Assembly: GCF_000227135.1 (NCBI RefSeq)
Contig: NC_018233.1
Location: 265,958-329,957, forward strand
DNA: 64,000 nucleotides
Source of the DNA: Leishmania donovani
Taxonomy: Eukaryota; Euglenozoa; Kinetoplastea; Trypanosomatida; Trypanosomatidae
Direction: 5' to 3'
Shown: one piece after another, positions 1 through 10,363 of the stretch
Layout: each line of letters begins with the position of its first letter
How positions within the stretch are numbered: the stretch's first letter is position 1
Made by a program: the position numbers and the translations under genes
Notes under the pieces: model-generated
The model's database searches: none
What the model was told of the DNA's origin: nothing
Seen by the model: the letters and a program-made list of their open reading frames with translations, nothing else

Positions 1-3000
1 CACTCGCAGCTTCTGTGGCGGCTCTTGAGCCTGCGCGAAGAGCCTTCGTCGACGTCGCGGAGCTCTTCATGTGAAACGCCGATGTCTGTGCATCCAGTTT
101 TGACGCGAGCCGGTGAAAGTGCGCTCCTCGGAGCACTGCGCCAGCGTCCACTAAGCGCTTCCCCGAGTGCTGTGCACCTTCGCGACGTGGCGGCGACAGT
201 GGCCGCCACCGCAGTGCCACATGGGGCGCTCGACGCTCGCGCGTGCGCCACAGTCCTCGCACCTGCGAACGGTGCGATCGGAAGTGCCGTCTTCGCCGAC
301 GCGACTGTCGCAGGCGAAGAGCTGCCTAGCGACGAGGGGGATGAGGAAAGCGCGCAGCTAGCATCAGGGGGCAGCGAAGACCAGCCGTCAGCTACACCGG
401 TGACGGCGGTTGTGCCTGCGGGCAGCGCTGCAGGCGGTGGCTGCGGAGTCCGCTGGTGCGCGGTAGGAGCGGTGGAGCTCGGCTACGCAGTGGAGCACCA
501 CAACGGCGACACAACCCCTGCGGCAGGCGACTTCCGGGCTACCGGTGCAGCCGGCGCGCTCTACAGTCACTCGTCCTTCCAAGCATTGCTGGCGGATGTG
601 GAGAGGGAGGGAGTGCAGGAGGGCGGCGCTGCCGCAACGTCGCCGGCGGCTCGGGCGCGTACACTGTGGGAGACGACAGCACTGCGCATGATCAACTCGC
701 GCCACGGCATCGTCTACGGCCTCAACGCCACGATGGCGGCGCAAGTGATGCTGCGCTGCGGTGTCTCCTTCGCGGCGCAGGCCTCGCCGCTGCTGGCGTT
801 GCACGTGCTGCGCCGTTACCTGCGTAGTTGTCATCTCCTGCGCGATCAGGTGGTGGCGGCACAACGCCTGGTGGAGGCCCAGCTCGAGGCGGCAGCCGAG
901 GGCTCTAAGGACAGAGCCTCAAGAGCTGCCACTACCACCACAGCCTCGACGGAAAACCCGCCAAGATCACACCACCACGGGGAGAAGGTGGTGGCCGCTG
1001 ACCCCTACCCGCGCCTCTCGCGCGCTGTCATGCCACACCCCGCGCCTTTCCTGATCTTCTTTAAGGTGATGCGTGATGCGCGCGACGTGCTTGCGCACGC
1101 CGTCTACGGTGGCGACGAAGAGGACGATGCGGTGACCGCGCTGTCCGCGGCGCGACGGTATCGTGGCACAGCCGCCGCTGCCGCCGGCCGAGCGCACGCG
1201 TCTCTGCCGATGATGCACTGGGAGCTCGTCTGGCACACGTTCCAGCAGCTGAATTGTGAGAATCCGCACTGGTACACGCAGCTGGATGTGCCGGAGGCGG
1301 GCGACCTGTGCCTCGACGCGATGGAGGTGCTCTGTCACGGCGCGGATCCGTGGATGACGCTGAACGTTGCACGTCGCGTGTCGGCGCGGCATATCATCGA
1401 CGGCGTGGAGATGTCGCTGTGGTTGCTAAATCGCTTGGACCCGTCACATCACACCGACGAGGCCCGCGAAGTGGCGCGCAAGCTGTTCCGCTGGCTGCTC
1501 GTTGACGTTGGCGTGCACGTGCAGCCGCCGCTGCATCGCCACCTCGTCCCCGCCGCACGAGCGTTGATTCGGCTCGGATTGCAGGAGGAGCTGAGCACCC
1601 TGTACAACGCCGTGCTCGACAACGTCTTTCTGTTCACCTCAGAGCACCGCGACGCTTTCATTCACGTGCTGTGCGACCTCATCTGCCCCGCGTGCGCCAG
1701 CGTACTGCCGGAGGTCGACGTGTACGTCGACCGTGCGTGCCCGAACTGCATGGGGGTCGTACCGGCGAAGGACGCCGACACCATCCCGAGTTTTCGGCTG
1801 TCGGCAGAGCATGTGGAGCGGCAGCGCGCGCAACGCAAGCAGCGGCGACAGAGGACTCGCCAGCGACTCTCGGCCAGTGTGCGTCGACTGCAGCAGGGCG
1901 CCGAGGGATGGACGAGCAGCGACGCCGCACTGTGCCATCCGCCACGCGACGCGGCTGAAATTCTCCGGTGGCACCTTAAGCGTGACGGCACCGAGCAGGG
2001 AGGAGAGAACGGTGCACTTGACGTGCCGCTATCGTCGTCGCTGCTAGTGGCCACCGGCGCCGCTGCAGAGGCGCCTTTAGTCCCTGGTGTCTCCGTGTCG
2101 ACAGAGTTGGCGCTGTTCCCCGTTGCAGGCGAGGCGGCAAGCGGTGTGCAGGTGCTGGACGTTCGGGCAGCCATGGAGGAGTCGTCGCGCCGGCTTGAGC
2201 TGCAGCGCGCCGCACGGCGGTACGTGCTGGCGCAACGCGGGGTGCGTGATGTCGCAGACGACGGCGCCGCCGGCGCGGCATCGCGCGTTGCCTTCGCGAC
2301 ACTTCCAATGACTCTGCCCGTCTCAGCACAGTCGCTGGATTCGTCGACACTCAAGTACTTATCCACTGCGGCGAACGCCGCTGCGGCAGCGGGGTCGACA
2401 TTGACGTCTAAGCAGGCTGTTGACGGCGCCTGGGTGTGCGTGTGGTGCCATGAGAACAATACCGAGTGGAGCAGTCGAGTGCAATGCAGCGCGTGCGGGG
2501 CAGAAACCGGGCCCGCAGCGCCCTGGCGGGGCTTTGCGTACGCGGCAGCGAGCGGCGATGCCATGGAAGAGCTTCGCGGACGCATGTCTAACTGCGAGGC
2601 GCGTCCAGTTGACGCGGTTGTGGCCGGCTACTTGCTGATGTTGTACCGGCGCACCTTCCAGCTGCGTGCGACGCCGGCAGATCAGGACCGCCTGCTGCGG
2701 CTGGTGGAGGTACTGTGTCGGCTGCAGGAGCGCGTGCTAGCCGGCTACGTGTACACGAGGTTCATCCCTGTTTCTCAGCGGCGCCTCGGCATTCCGCTGT
2801 CCTCACTGGCGCAGGCATGTGGCCAGGATATGTCGCCTGCCTACCGGGCGCTAACGCAGAAAGACCTCACGCGGCCAGACGCGGACGACATCTTCTTCGA
2901 CGCTGTCTTCGGCGCGCAGACGTGCCGTGTCTGCTTTGGCCAGCACGACTGGCGCCTGTGCCCGATTGTCACCCGAGACTTTGCCGCGTCGGCGTCGGCG

Positions 3001-6000
3001 GCCGGGGAGGGCCGTCCGCGCACCGCCATCAGCCTCAGCCCGGAGGAGAAGCAGCGCGCTGTGCTGGAGCGACTGTCACAACGCATCCATCAAGCAGTCA
3101 CGTCACTGGCGCCGTCCGCTGCGGAGCCCGAGTCTGCGGCGGCGTCGTCTTCTTCCCCGCCGATGCTGCTGCCGCCGGGAAAGCCGAGTGCGCGGCTTGT
3201 CGTGGACGCCTACACGGCCTTTGTATCCTCGCCTTTCCGCGAGATCTTCGCCGAGCTGCACTCGTCCGACGCAAACCGTCTGTCGCTGCTTCTGAGCCGC
3301 GTGCAGCAGTACCGCCGCGCCGCGTTCGTCCTTTGCCACGTGCCGCCGCCGCAGCGCGCGACGGAGGCCTACCTGCGCATGGTGCACTACTTCAACGTCA
3401 CGGAGGCGGAGGCGCTAGCGCTGCTGGAGCAGCCGCCGACACCGACACCGACGACGCCGTCGAAGGGACCCACCGCCAGCGGCAGCAGTAGAAGCGGCCA
3501 CCCCACCTCGGCAGCGAGGCAGGTCAACTTTGTCCAGGTGACGCAGACGTGCTGCATGTGCCTTGACGCACGCCATGCATCACACACGTGCCCGCGCCTC
3601 GACGAGTGGCTCAAGGGGGTACAACGTCTGGCCCTGTCTGGCAGCGGCAGCACCAGCAGCGGAGCTGCTGGAGAGCCTTCGCGGTCACCCACTGCCGCGG
3701 CTGTACTCGACATCGAGGGTGACGCGCGCCTGCGGCGGCGGCTGAAGGCGCAGGTGGACGGCTGGACCACGGCGGGGCCGGAGCGGCTGCATGCCTTTTA
3801 CCGGTACTTGATTGCTCACGTTGATCTTCTCCGGCCCGTGGCGTTCGCGTCTACCGGCGCTGGACAGCAACTGGCTCGCCGACGTGCCGACTTCGACGAC
3901 CCGCTCGTGTACGCCGTGAACAAGACGATAGCGAAGCTGTCCGCGGTGGGACAACGTAGTGAGACGTACCGTCTCTACGCTCACACGCCGGTGGAATACG
4001 TGTCTACGGCGACGACGGCGACGGTGTTGCGCATGAACGGCTTCTCGGACGAAAGTGTGCGGGTGTTGCTGACATGCGCGTCTTCTTCCTCCACTGACGG
4101 CACAGCGATCGCAAGCGACAGCGACAGCTTTACCAGCTCGCATTGCTCGTCTCTGATGCAGCACGCCCCGGTCGCGGCTCGCGCGGCAGCTGTGCCGGTG
4201 CGACAGTGCTGCCTTATCTGCTTCTCGCCCGATCACGCTTTTGTGGAGTGTCCAGAGCTGGCGGCGGCGTCGACAGAGGTGGAGCGGCTGCTGCTCGTGC
4301 TACGCAACGTCGCCGGGATCGCCTGCGTGCACGACGGCATCGGTGCAGCCGCGGCGTACGTCTACAGCGAGTACAACCGCGGGCGGCTCTCGGCGGACAT
4401 GATGCGCTCACACCCGGAGCTTGTGACGGAACTGCTGACGTTGACGCGCCGCTGCTTCGCCACGCGCCAGCTGAACCACGGCGTGCGAGTGCTGCGGCGT
4501 ATTCCAGTGGAAATGGTGCCGCCCGACGCCGCCTACGTCGATCTCTGGCGCGCGGCTGGACTGCCGGAGGCTGAGGTGGAGCAGAAGCATGCGCAGCTGC
4601 TGGCCCTCTTGGACGCGGAGGCGGTGCGGCCGTCCATCGACCCGCTACCACCGCGGCCGACCTACACGAACGCTTTTTTGTCGAAGCTGAGCCGCACCCT
4701 GCACGACGACTTGTGTAGGCACTGCTACGAGCACGGCCACACCATCGCCACCTGCCCGCTCTTCCATGCGGAAGTGAGTTTCGGCCGCGACTACGTGGCC
4801 GCGTACCGCATGAGCATGATGTCGGAGCAGCTGGATCGCGCCTGGCAAGAGGCGTACTTGCTGAAGCTCGTGGACTTCTTCGCCGCGCACTACCTCTTCA
4901 TGCCGTACCACATCGCCGGCGTGGCGAACGCCCTGAACGCGATTGCCTCCATGTGGAGCTTCCGCGGCGAACCGGGCATTGCGCTGCGCCATCTGCTGCG
5001 CATCCCGCCCGCCTACCGTCGCCGGCAAGCCTTCAAGCACGTACTGCACTGCCTGCGTGTGCCGCCGGCGGAGATCACGAAACTGCTGGGCGACTTCTAC
5101 TTTGCCCCCGATGGCAACGCCACGGCGGTGCAGCAGCAGCAGAAAGGTAGCGGCCCACACAGCACAAGTAGGTACTACGCACAACAGCAGCAGGAGGTGG
5201 TGATGGCACAGCATCTGCTGCTGCCAAAGCCCGCCATTCGCGATGTGGCGCGCAAGCAGATCTTCGATCAGGTCCCGGCGGCGATCGCGGCGCTGGAGGA
5301 GAGCGAGGAGCGCATGGCGGAGATCCGTACCCGTCACGAGCGGCGTGGCGAAGGCGGTGGCAGCATCACCGCGGAGGTGCGAGAGTGTCTTCTTCGCCAG
5401 CAGAAAAGCGAACAGCCGGGCCGGCGTTCTGCAGAAATGGGCGACGCCGACTTGCCGCACGCCGCGGCGTCCTTTCACGCCCCCGCGCTGCGGCACGTCA
5501 TGCAGAGCGGCGACATTGCTCAACTGCGTGAAGACTTCGACCCGATTCTGTCCGAGCTGGAGGACGCCGTTGGCATGAAACTCGGCAGCCGCCACACGCT
5601 CTTCACAAGCACCGTCGACATATTGTCCGCTGCTACTGCTGCGGCTGCCGCGTCGAACCCGACGCCGGCACCGCCGTCACCATCAGCGCTCGCAAGCTCG
5701 GCTTCGTCCAGTGCGAGCACCAGCGAGAGGAGTGGCATAAATTCGACTGCGTCGTCGGCGGCAGCGCCCTCGTCGCCGACCTTCTCGCAGACACCCGAGG
5801 CGGAGGTAGTGACGGAGGTGCAGACGCGCCACGCTCAGCCGCGTCGCCCCGGCTCCTCGGGAGACCGGTCGCACAGCTCCCGTCAGCCAAGCGCCACCAA
5901 GGCGCCCACGACTTCGTCCGCTGCCGCTGCTGCCGGTGCGGCATCGTTCTCAGAGAGGATCCAACATCAGGCGGGAGAGGGTGATGCTTCCGAACCCGTG

Positions 6001-6249
6001 GGTGCGTCTCCAGGGCGCAGCAGCGGCAGCAAAGACAACGACCGTGGCCGTGGCAACATGAGCGGCAACGGCAGCCGCGCTGGTGATGGGCGGAATGAGC
6101 GCCGCGACGCTCGCGGCTGGCACAGCAATCGCGAACGAAACCCGCGACATCGAGGCGGCAGCCAGTCGCCGTCGCACGCCTACAACCACGACCGCGGCGG
6201 CCGCTCCCGCCATCACGGCAACCACCGCAATCGCAGCGACGCCTCGTAG
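1..6249 (+). CDS. Large zinc-knuckle / RanBP2-like zinc-finger protein (5' end outside window)
   Basis: The frame is open from base 1 to the TAG ending at 6249 (2082 codons seen). The first ATG is at 82, but coding-like sequence precedes it, so I treat the gene as 5'-partial. Residues are counted from base 1. A CX2CX14CX2C zinc ribbon starts at C562. A RanBP2-like finger (W-x-C-x2-C-x12-C-x2-C) starts at W811. Four CCHC knuckles start at about 975, 1184, 1404 and 1572. The last three are canonical CX2CX4HX4C and the first has only three residues before His. Each is followed by a helical stretch with a recurring pattern around a 'VL..[VI/T]P' core. The last 250 residues are Ser/Ala-rich and end in a basic RG/RN/H-rich tail, typical of RNA-binding proteins. 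Inference: an RNA-associated protein. I do not recognise a named family member. Confidence 0.9.
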   Translation, partial: HSQLLWRLLSLREEPSSTSRSSSCETPMSVHPVLTRAGESALLGALRQRPLSASPSAVHLRDVAATVAATAVPHGALDARACATVLAPANGAIGSAVFADATVAGEELPSDEGDEESAQLASGGSEDQPSATPVTAVVPAGSAAGGGCGVRWCAVGAVELGYAVEHHNGDTTPAAGDFRATGAAGALYSHSSFQALLADVEREGVQEGGAAATSPAARARTLWETTALRMINSRHGIVYGLNATMAAQVMLRCGVSFAAQASPLLALHVLRRYLRSCHLLRDQVVAAQRLVEAQLEAAAEGSKDRASRAATTTTASTENPPRSHHHGEKVVAADPYPRLSRAVMPHPAPFLIFFKVMRDARDVLAHAVYGGDEEDDAVTALSAARRYRGTAAAAAGRAHASLPMMHWELVWHTFQQLNCENPHWYTQLDVPEAGDLCLDAMEVLCHGADPWMTLNVARRVSARHIIDGVEMSLWLLNRLDPSHHTDEAREVARKLFRWLLVDVGVHVQPPLHRHLVPAARALIRLGLQEELSTLYNAVLDNVFLFTSEHRDAFIHVLCDLICPACASVLPEVDVYVDRACPNCMGVVPAKDADTIPSFRLSAEHVERQRAQRKQRRQRTRQRLSASVRRLQQGAEGWTSSDAALCHPPRDAAEILRWHLKRDGTEQGGENGALDVPLSSSLLVATGAAAEAPLVPGVSVSTELALFPVAGEAASGVQVLDVRAAMEESSRRLELQRAARRYVLAQRGVRDVADDGAAGAASRVAFATLPMTLPVSAQSLDSSTLKYLSTAANAAAAAGSTLTSKQAVDGAWVCVWCHENNTEWSSRVQCSACGAETGPAAPWRGFAYAAASGDAMEELRGRMSNCEARPVDAVVAGYLLMLYRRTFQLRATPADQDRLLRLVEVLCRLQERVLAGYVYTRFIPVSQRRLGIPLSSLAQACGQDMSPAYRALTQKDLTRPDADDIFFDAVFGAQTCRVCFGQHDWRLCPIVTRDFAASASAAGEGRPRTAISLSPEEKQRAVLERLSQRIHQAVTSLAPSAAEPESAAASSSSPPMLLPPGKPSARLVVDAYTAFVSSPFREIFAELHSSDANRLSLLLSRVQQYRRAAFVLCHVPPPQRATEAYLRMVHYFNVTEAEALALLEQPPTPTPTTPSKGPTASGSSRSGHPTSAARQVNFVQVTQTCCMCLDARHASHTCPRLDEWLKGVQRLALSGSGSTSSGAAGEPSRSPTAAAVLDIEGDARLRRRLKAQVDGWTTAGPERLHAFYRYLIAHVDLLRPVAFASTGAGQQLARRRADFDDPLVYAVNKTIAKLSAVGQRSETYRLYAHTPVEYVSTATTATVLRMNGFSDESVRVLLTCASSSSTDGTAIASDSDSFTSSHCSSLMQHAPVAARAAAVPVRQCCLICFSPDHAFVECPELAAASTEVERLLLVLRNVAGIACVHDGIGAAAAYVYSEYNRGRLSADMMRSHPELVTELLTLTRRCFATRQLNHGVRVLRRIPVEMVPPDAAYVDLWRAAGLPEAEVEQKHAQLLALLDAEAVRPSIDPLPPRPTYTNAFLSKLSRTLHDDLCRHCYEHGHTIATCPLFHAEVSFGRDYVAAYRMSMMSEQLDRAWQEAYLLKLVDFFAAHYLFMPYHIAGVANALNAIASMWSFRGEPGIALRHLLRIPPAYRRRQAFKHVLHCLRVPPAEITKLLGDFYFAPDGNATAVQQQQKGSGPHSTSRYYAQQQQEVVMAQHLLLPKPAIRDVARKQIFDQVPAAIAALEESEERMAEIRTRHERRGEGGGSITAEVRECLLRQQKSEQPGRRSAEMGDADLPHAAASFHAPALRHVMQSGDIAQLREDFDPILSELEDAVGMKLGSRHTLFTSTVDILSAATAAAAASNPTPAPPSPSALASSASSSASTSERSGINSTASSAAAPSSPTFSQTPEAEVVTEVQTRHAQPRRPGSSGDRSHSSRQPSATKAPTTSSAAAAAGAASFSERIQHQAGEGDASEPVGASPGRSSGSKDNDRGRGNMSGNGSRAGDGRNERRDARGWHSNRERNPRHRGGSQSPSHAYNHDRGGRSRHHGNHRNRSDAS

Positions 6250-6689
6250 GGTAACGAACAGCAGAAAGCGAGCGACGCCACTCAGGTGAGACGGGCGCGC
6301 GCCTTGACGACTCGTAAGTCGGCCTGCACAGACACAGACACAGGCGCATATATATATATATATATATAGGTAGTTAGGTAGGTAGGCGGATCGAAATGGG
6401 TGCGCAGGCACCACCTCGTCACCGTCACCATCTTCCTTTCTCTGTGTGTGTGTGTGTGCATGCATGCGCTGCTAACGGGAAAATAAAATATATTCGTAAA
6501 TCTCGTGTGTTTCAATGATCCCTAACCCGAAGTCCTCTTCCCTCGCCACACCACCACCACCACCACACATCGGCAGCAGAGCTTGTACGTGCAGCTGTAA
6601 GCATCCACACGCACGCAAAGACATATCTGTGTACATATATATGCATACATGTGCGCAGCCGTGGGTGTGTTCCTGTCTCTCCATGCCCC

Positions 6690-6931
6690 GTCATATATGT
6701 ATGTATATGTATGTATATGTATGTATATGTATGCATATGTNNNNNNNNNNNNNNNNNNNNNNNNNNNNNNNNNNNNNNNNNNNNNNNNNNNNNNNNNNNN
6801 NNNNNNNNNNNNNNATGTATATGTATGTATATGTATGTATATGTATGTATATGTATGTATATGTATGTATATGTATGTATATGTATGTATATGTATATGT
6901 ATGTATATGTATGTATATGTATATGTATGTA
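6690..6931. repeat. TATG-type microsatellite (10-bp unit) interrupted by a gap
   Basis: The unit ATGTATGTAT repeats head to tail on both sides of the 74-base gap 6741-6814. The same repeat reappears at 7499-7520, right after the 532-base gap, so the true array is probably longer than shown. It lies in the spacer between two + strand genes and codes for nothing. Confidence 0.9.
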
Positions 6932-8060
6932 TTCCACAGAGGTTGTACTCCGTCAAAGCGTAGAGTNNNNNNNNNNNNNNNNNNNNNNNNNNNNNNNNNN
7001 NNNNNNNNNNNNNNNNNNNNNNNNNNNNNNNNNNNNNNNNNNNNNNNNNNNNNNNNNNNNNNNNNNNNNNNNNNNNNNNNNNNNNNNNNNNNNNNNNNNN
7101 NNNNNNNNNNNNNNNNNNNNNNNNNNNNNNNNNNNNNNNNNNNNNNNNNNNNNNNNNNNNNNNNNNNNNNNNNNNNNNNNNNNNNNNNNNNNNNNNNNNN
7201 NNNNNNNNNNNNNNNNNNNNNNNNNNNNNNNNNNNNNNNNNNNNNNNNNNNNNNNNNNNNNNNNNNNNNNNNNNNNNNNNNNNNNNNNNNNNNNNNNNNN
7301 NNNNNNNNNNNNNNNNNNNNNNNNNNNNNNNNNNNNNNNNNNNNNNNNNNNNNNNNNNNNNNNNNNNNNNNNNNNNNNNNNNNNNNNNNNNNNNNNNNNN
7401 NNNNNNNNNNNNNNNNNNNNNNNNNNNNNNNNNNNNNNNNNNNNNNNNNNNNNNNNNNNNNNNNNNNNNNNNNNNNNNNNNNNNNNNNNNNNNNNNNNAT
7501 ATGTATGTATATGTATGCATATGTATGTGTGTGTATGTGGCCTTCCTCGAACCTGGGAAAGGAAGGGGGAGGACGCCGACCTCCCTGCACAACGCATTGC
7601 ATGCGTGTCTCGGTCACACTCCTCTGCAAAGAAGACGGAGTGCAGGCGCCACGCACGCGCGCACCCTTCCCCCTTCCCCTGTTGCCGCCGTAGCTGCAGG
7701 CTGCAGGGGTAAGGACCACTCTTCCTGCACTGCCGCTCACCGTGCCGTTTTCCTTCGCTGACCACCGACTCGCCTCACGATCCCTCCCTGTGCTCCTTCA
7801 CGGTATCACGACGCTCACTAACGTCCACACATCCGTACATACACACGCTCTTCGACTCGGCTCATCATTGCCATTACCTTATCTTTCTTTCTTACTTCCA
7901 TGCGCACGCGCAGTCTCTCTCGTCTTCTGCGACTCTCTTCCCCACCACCACCGCCGCGGCCGCCGCTTGCACGACAACCGTCCGCTACCGATCACCGTCG
8001 TTGTTGTTCCTTTCTTCCTTCCTTGCCCCCCCCCCCTCCCTCTCCCTTCCCTCTGATCAA

Positions 8061-8094
8061 CTCTCTTTCCGTCTTTGCCTTCTCTCTTCTTCAG
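8061..8094 (+). promoter_or_regulatory. Probable spliced-leader trans-splice acceptor
   Basis: A nearly pure pyrimidine tract ends in TTCTTCAG, with the AG at 8093-8094. It is 49 bases ahead of the ATG at 8144. In trypanosomatids such tract-plus-AG sites receive the spliced leader. The exact AG used is inferred. Confidence 0.5.
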
Positions 8095-8143
8095 CCCCCA
8101 CTCTCCTCCCACTCCTCGCCCGCCGCCACTTTGGTACGCCGCA

Positions 8144-10363
8144 ATGCCGAACGCCGTTGTCACGCTGACCATTGTAAAGGCGGAGGCCCTCGTCGCGCTC
8201 AACCCTGGTGGCACGTCGAACCCGTTCTTCACTGCAACGATCGGTGCTCAGAGTGTGACGACGCCGGTGGTGTGCAAGACAGTGAACCCGGTATTCAATA
8301 CGACTTTTACTTTCTACGGCTGCCCGCTTCCGGCCATGTTGACGCTGCGCGCCTTCAACAAGATCCAGTTTGTGGACATCGAGGACCCGCTCGGCACCGC
8401 CACGGTCACCCTCTTCGACCTGCAGCCGGAGACGACGACGAAGGTGGTTCAGCTCAGCCACGGCGGCGTCGCGGCGCTGGCGCAGCGCGCACTGAACGGG
8501 TGCGGTGCGGTTACCATCACCTACAGCGTCGCGCCGATGCCCGCTGAGGAGGCGGACCCCGCCGTGGAGAACGCGGCGTCCAAGCCGAGCAGCCTGCCTT
8601 CTTCCACCGCCGCGCCCATATCCGTGCCCGCTGCCCACAACATTGATGGCACCGGCCCGGCGTCTATCCCCGTCGCCTCAGTCCCACGTGAGGGCGCCGC
8701 CGGCACGCTGGGCTCCGTCACGCACGGCAGCAGCAGCAACCTGCTCGCCTCCGACCCCAGTGCCACGAACCCAGCCGCGACCACCGCAAGACTGAAGCCG
8801 AACGAGGGTGCGACGGCCGCTGCCAGGGAGGGCGCAGCCCCGTCTTTCTCAGTGCTTGGTGCGACACCGCAGCAGAGAAGCCAGCTTACGCCGCCCAGCC
8901 TGTCGCCTGCTCGGCCGCCGGCGATCGCCACCTACCTCGTGCCGCAGGTAGCCCCACCCCCGTCATCTCCCGCCACTATGCACATGTCTGTGAAAACGGT
9001 GCCAACGAACGGGTATGAGAGCTACGCTGTGCAGGGCGCGAAGCTGCCGCCGCCGCCGCCGATGCCCGAGGAGGCCGCCGCCGCCGATCAGGTGCCGTCA
9101 TCCACGCCAGCGGAGTCTTACTACGCGAACAACACCGCCCACAACGCCTCTGCGGCGCCGCCATCGAGCGCCGCTGACGCGCCGTCCTTGGGCAGCCTCG
9201 CTACGCTTCCGGTAGCGCCCAACATCCCAGCCTCGACTCGCTTCGCCTCCCTGCAGGAGTCCACGAGTGCCGCGCTTTCCTTTGACACCCAGCAGCAGAC
9301 GGCATCCGCCAGTTCCCTGTACACCAGCGCAGCGCAGGCCCCGGCCACGGCGTCGCAAGCGAGGCTGCTCGTGATACCGCCGCACATCAACGGTACCGTG
9401 ACTCCGACGTTCTTCCACGCCTCACAAGCCTCGTCTCTCGCGGGCTCGCGTCATCCCTCCGCCGGCCAGCTCCCGGCCTCTACGAGAAACCCAAGCGAGT
9501 GCTTTCCTGCTCACGCCCAACCGCCGCCACTGGCTGGCGCGCTCCCGGTGGCGACGGCACCTCGGTCGCCGCCGCTCACCTCGAGCACGACCAGCAGCCT
9601 TCGCTCCACCCCCGCCGCGCAGTCTGCGCAAAGACGCCACAATACCGTTTCCTTCGCGGCCAGTCCGTTTCCTGCCGAGAACTTCGTCGCTGCCCCTTCG
9701 TCCGCGTCGACCTGTGCTGCCGCTACTCGCCGTGGTGTCGCACCAGCGTCTGCGACCGCCGGCCTGCAGCACAGCGCTGGCGCTGGCGCCGCCTTTCCCA
9801 GCGGTGCCGACCGCTGCGCCACCTACGCGTCGGCGTCTGTGGCCAGCGGCACCACCTCGCCAAGGCGCCGCAGCCCCCGCAGCGAGACCGAGCCCGGCGC
9901 CGAGGCCTCCGCCATCACATCTGCCTCGCAGATCTACGCTGACAAGGAGTACCTGTTTGAGGTCGCCGCCACTGGTGCTGACGTCGAGGTGTTCCGGAGG
10001 CTTCGCCAAGTCGATCCCACCCTCACGAACGGCTTCCTCGAGTGCTTGGACTACTCGGGCCGTAGCCTTCTGCACATCGCCGCGTGGAACGGACAGCTGC
10101 GCGTGCTGCAGATCCTGCTATGCCCCCAGCCCGCCGAGCCGATGATTGACCTGCGCTCGGTTGTGGCGGCGAAGAGTGGCAACACGATCCTGCACGCGGC
10201 AGCGTGTGGCGGCCAGGCCGAGGTGGCGCAGTGGTTGCGCTACTCGCATCCCACGGCTGGTCCACTGCTGCTGTCGATGCACAACGCCCGCAGCATGACG
10301 GCGGCAGAGTGTGCCATGGAGGCAGGCTTTCCGCATGTGGCACGCCTGCTGATGCCTAACTGA
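8144..10363 (+). CDS. C2-domain and ankyrin-repeat protein
   Basis: 739 residues. The frame stays open upstream to 8075 but without an ATG. The ATG at 8144 follows the probable splice acceptor and starts exactly at a C2-like beta strand. Residues 1-125 form a C2 domain, with the typical G-x-S-[N]-P-F-F core and a 'KTVNPVFN' strand. The aspartates that usually bind calcium around that core are replaced (SNP instead of SDP), so calcium-independent binding of lipid or protein is more likely. Residues 150-600 are a Pro/Ser/Ala/Thr-rich disordered linker. Residues 636-739 hold about three ankyrin repeats: one beginning D-Y-S-G-R-S-L-L-H-I-A-A near 636, a second near 677 with 'GNTILHAAACGG', and a degenerate third. 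Inference: a membrane or scaffold adaptor. Ligands unknown. Confidence 0.9.
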   Translation: MPNAVVTLTIVKAEALVALNPGGTSNPFFTATIGAQSVTTPVVCKTVNPVFNTTFTFYGCPLPAMLTLRAFNKIQFVDIEDPLGTATVTLFDLQPETTTKVVQLSHGGVAALAQRALNGCGAVTITYSVAPMPAEEADPAVENAASKPSSLPSSTAAPISVPAAHNIDGTGPASIPVASVPREGAAGTLGSVTHGSSSNLLASDPSATNPAATTARLKPNEGATAAAREGAAPSFSVLGATPQQRSQLTPPSLSPARPPAIATYLVPQVAPPPSSPATMHMSVKTVPTNGYESYAVQGAKLPPPPPMPEEAAAADQVPSSTPAESYYANNTAHNASAAPPSSAADAPSLGSLATLPVAPNIPASTRFASLQESTSAALSFDTQQQTASASSLYTSAAQAPATASQARLLVIPPHINGTVTPTFFHASQASSLAGSRHPSAGQLPASTRNPSECFPAHAQPPPLAGALPVATAPRSPPLTSSTTSSLRSTPAAQSAQRRHNTVSFAASPFPAENFVAAPSSASTCAAATRRGVAPASATAGLQHSAGAGAAFPSGADRCATYASASVASGTTSPRRRSPRSETEPGAEASAITSASQIYADKEYLFEVAATGADVEVFRRLRQVDPTLTNGFLECLDYSGRSLLHIAAWNGQLRVLQILLCPQPAEPMIDLRSVVAAKSGNTILHAAACGGQAEVAQWLRYSHPTAGPLLLSMHNARSMTAAECAMEAGFPHVARLLMPN

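Larger units (their letters stand above)
6250..8143. other. Intergenic spacer (3' UTR / 5' UTR) with microsatellites and two gaps
   Basis: No gene is supported here. It holds a short (TA)n run near 6345-6368, a (TG)n run near 6440-6458, the TATG-type microsatellite described separately, unresolved bases at 6741-6814 and 6967-7498, and a C/T-rich stretch from about 7740 that leads to the probable trans-splice acceptor of the next gene. Frames that stay open through the Ns are an artefact of unknown bases. Confidence 0.8.

Noticed and set aside
1662..2585. 307-codon open frame on the - strand
   Set aside because: It is antisense to the zinc-knuckle gene, which carries clear zinc motifs in the + frame here.
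6515..7765. Open frames of 270-390 codons on both strands
   Set aside because: They are open only because of undetermined bases and a TATG repeat with no stops in several frames.
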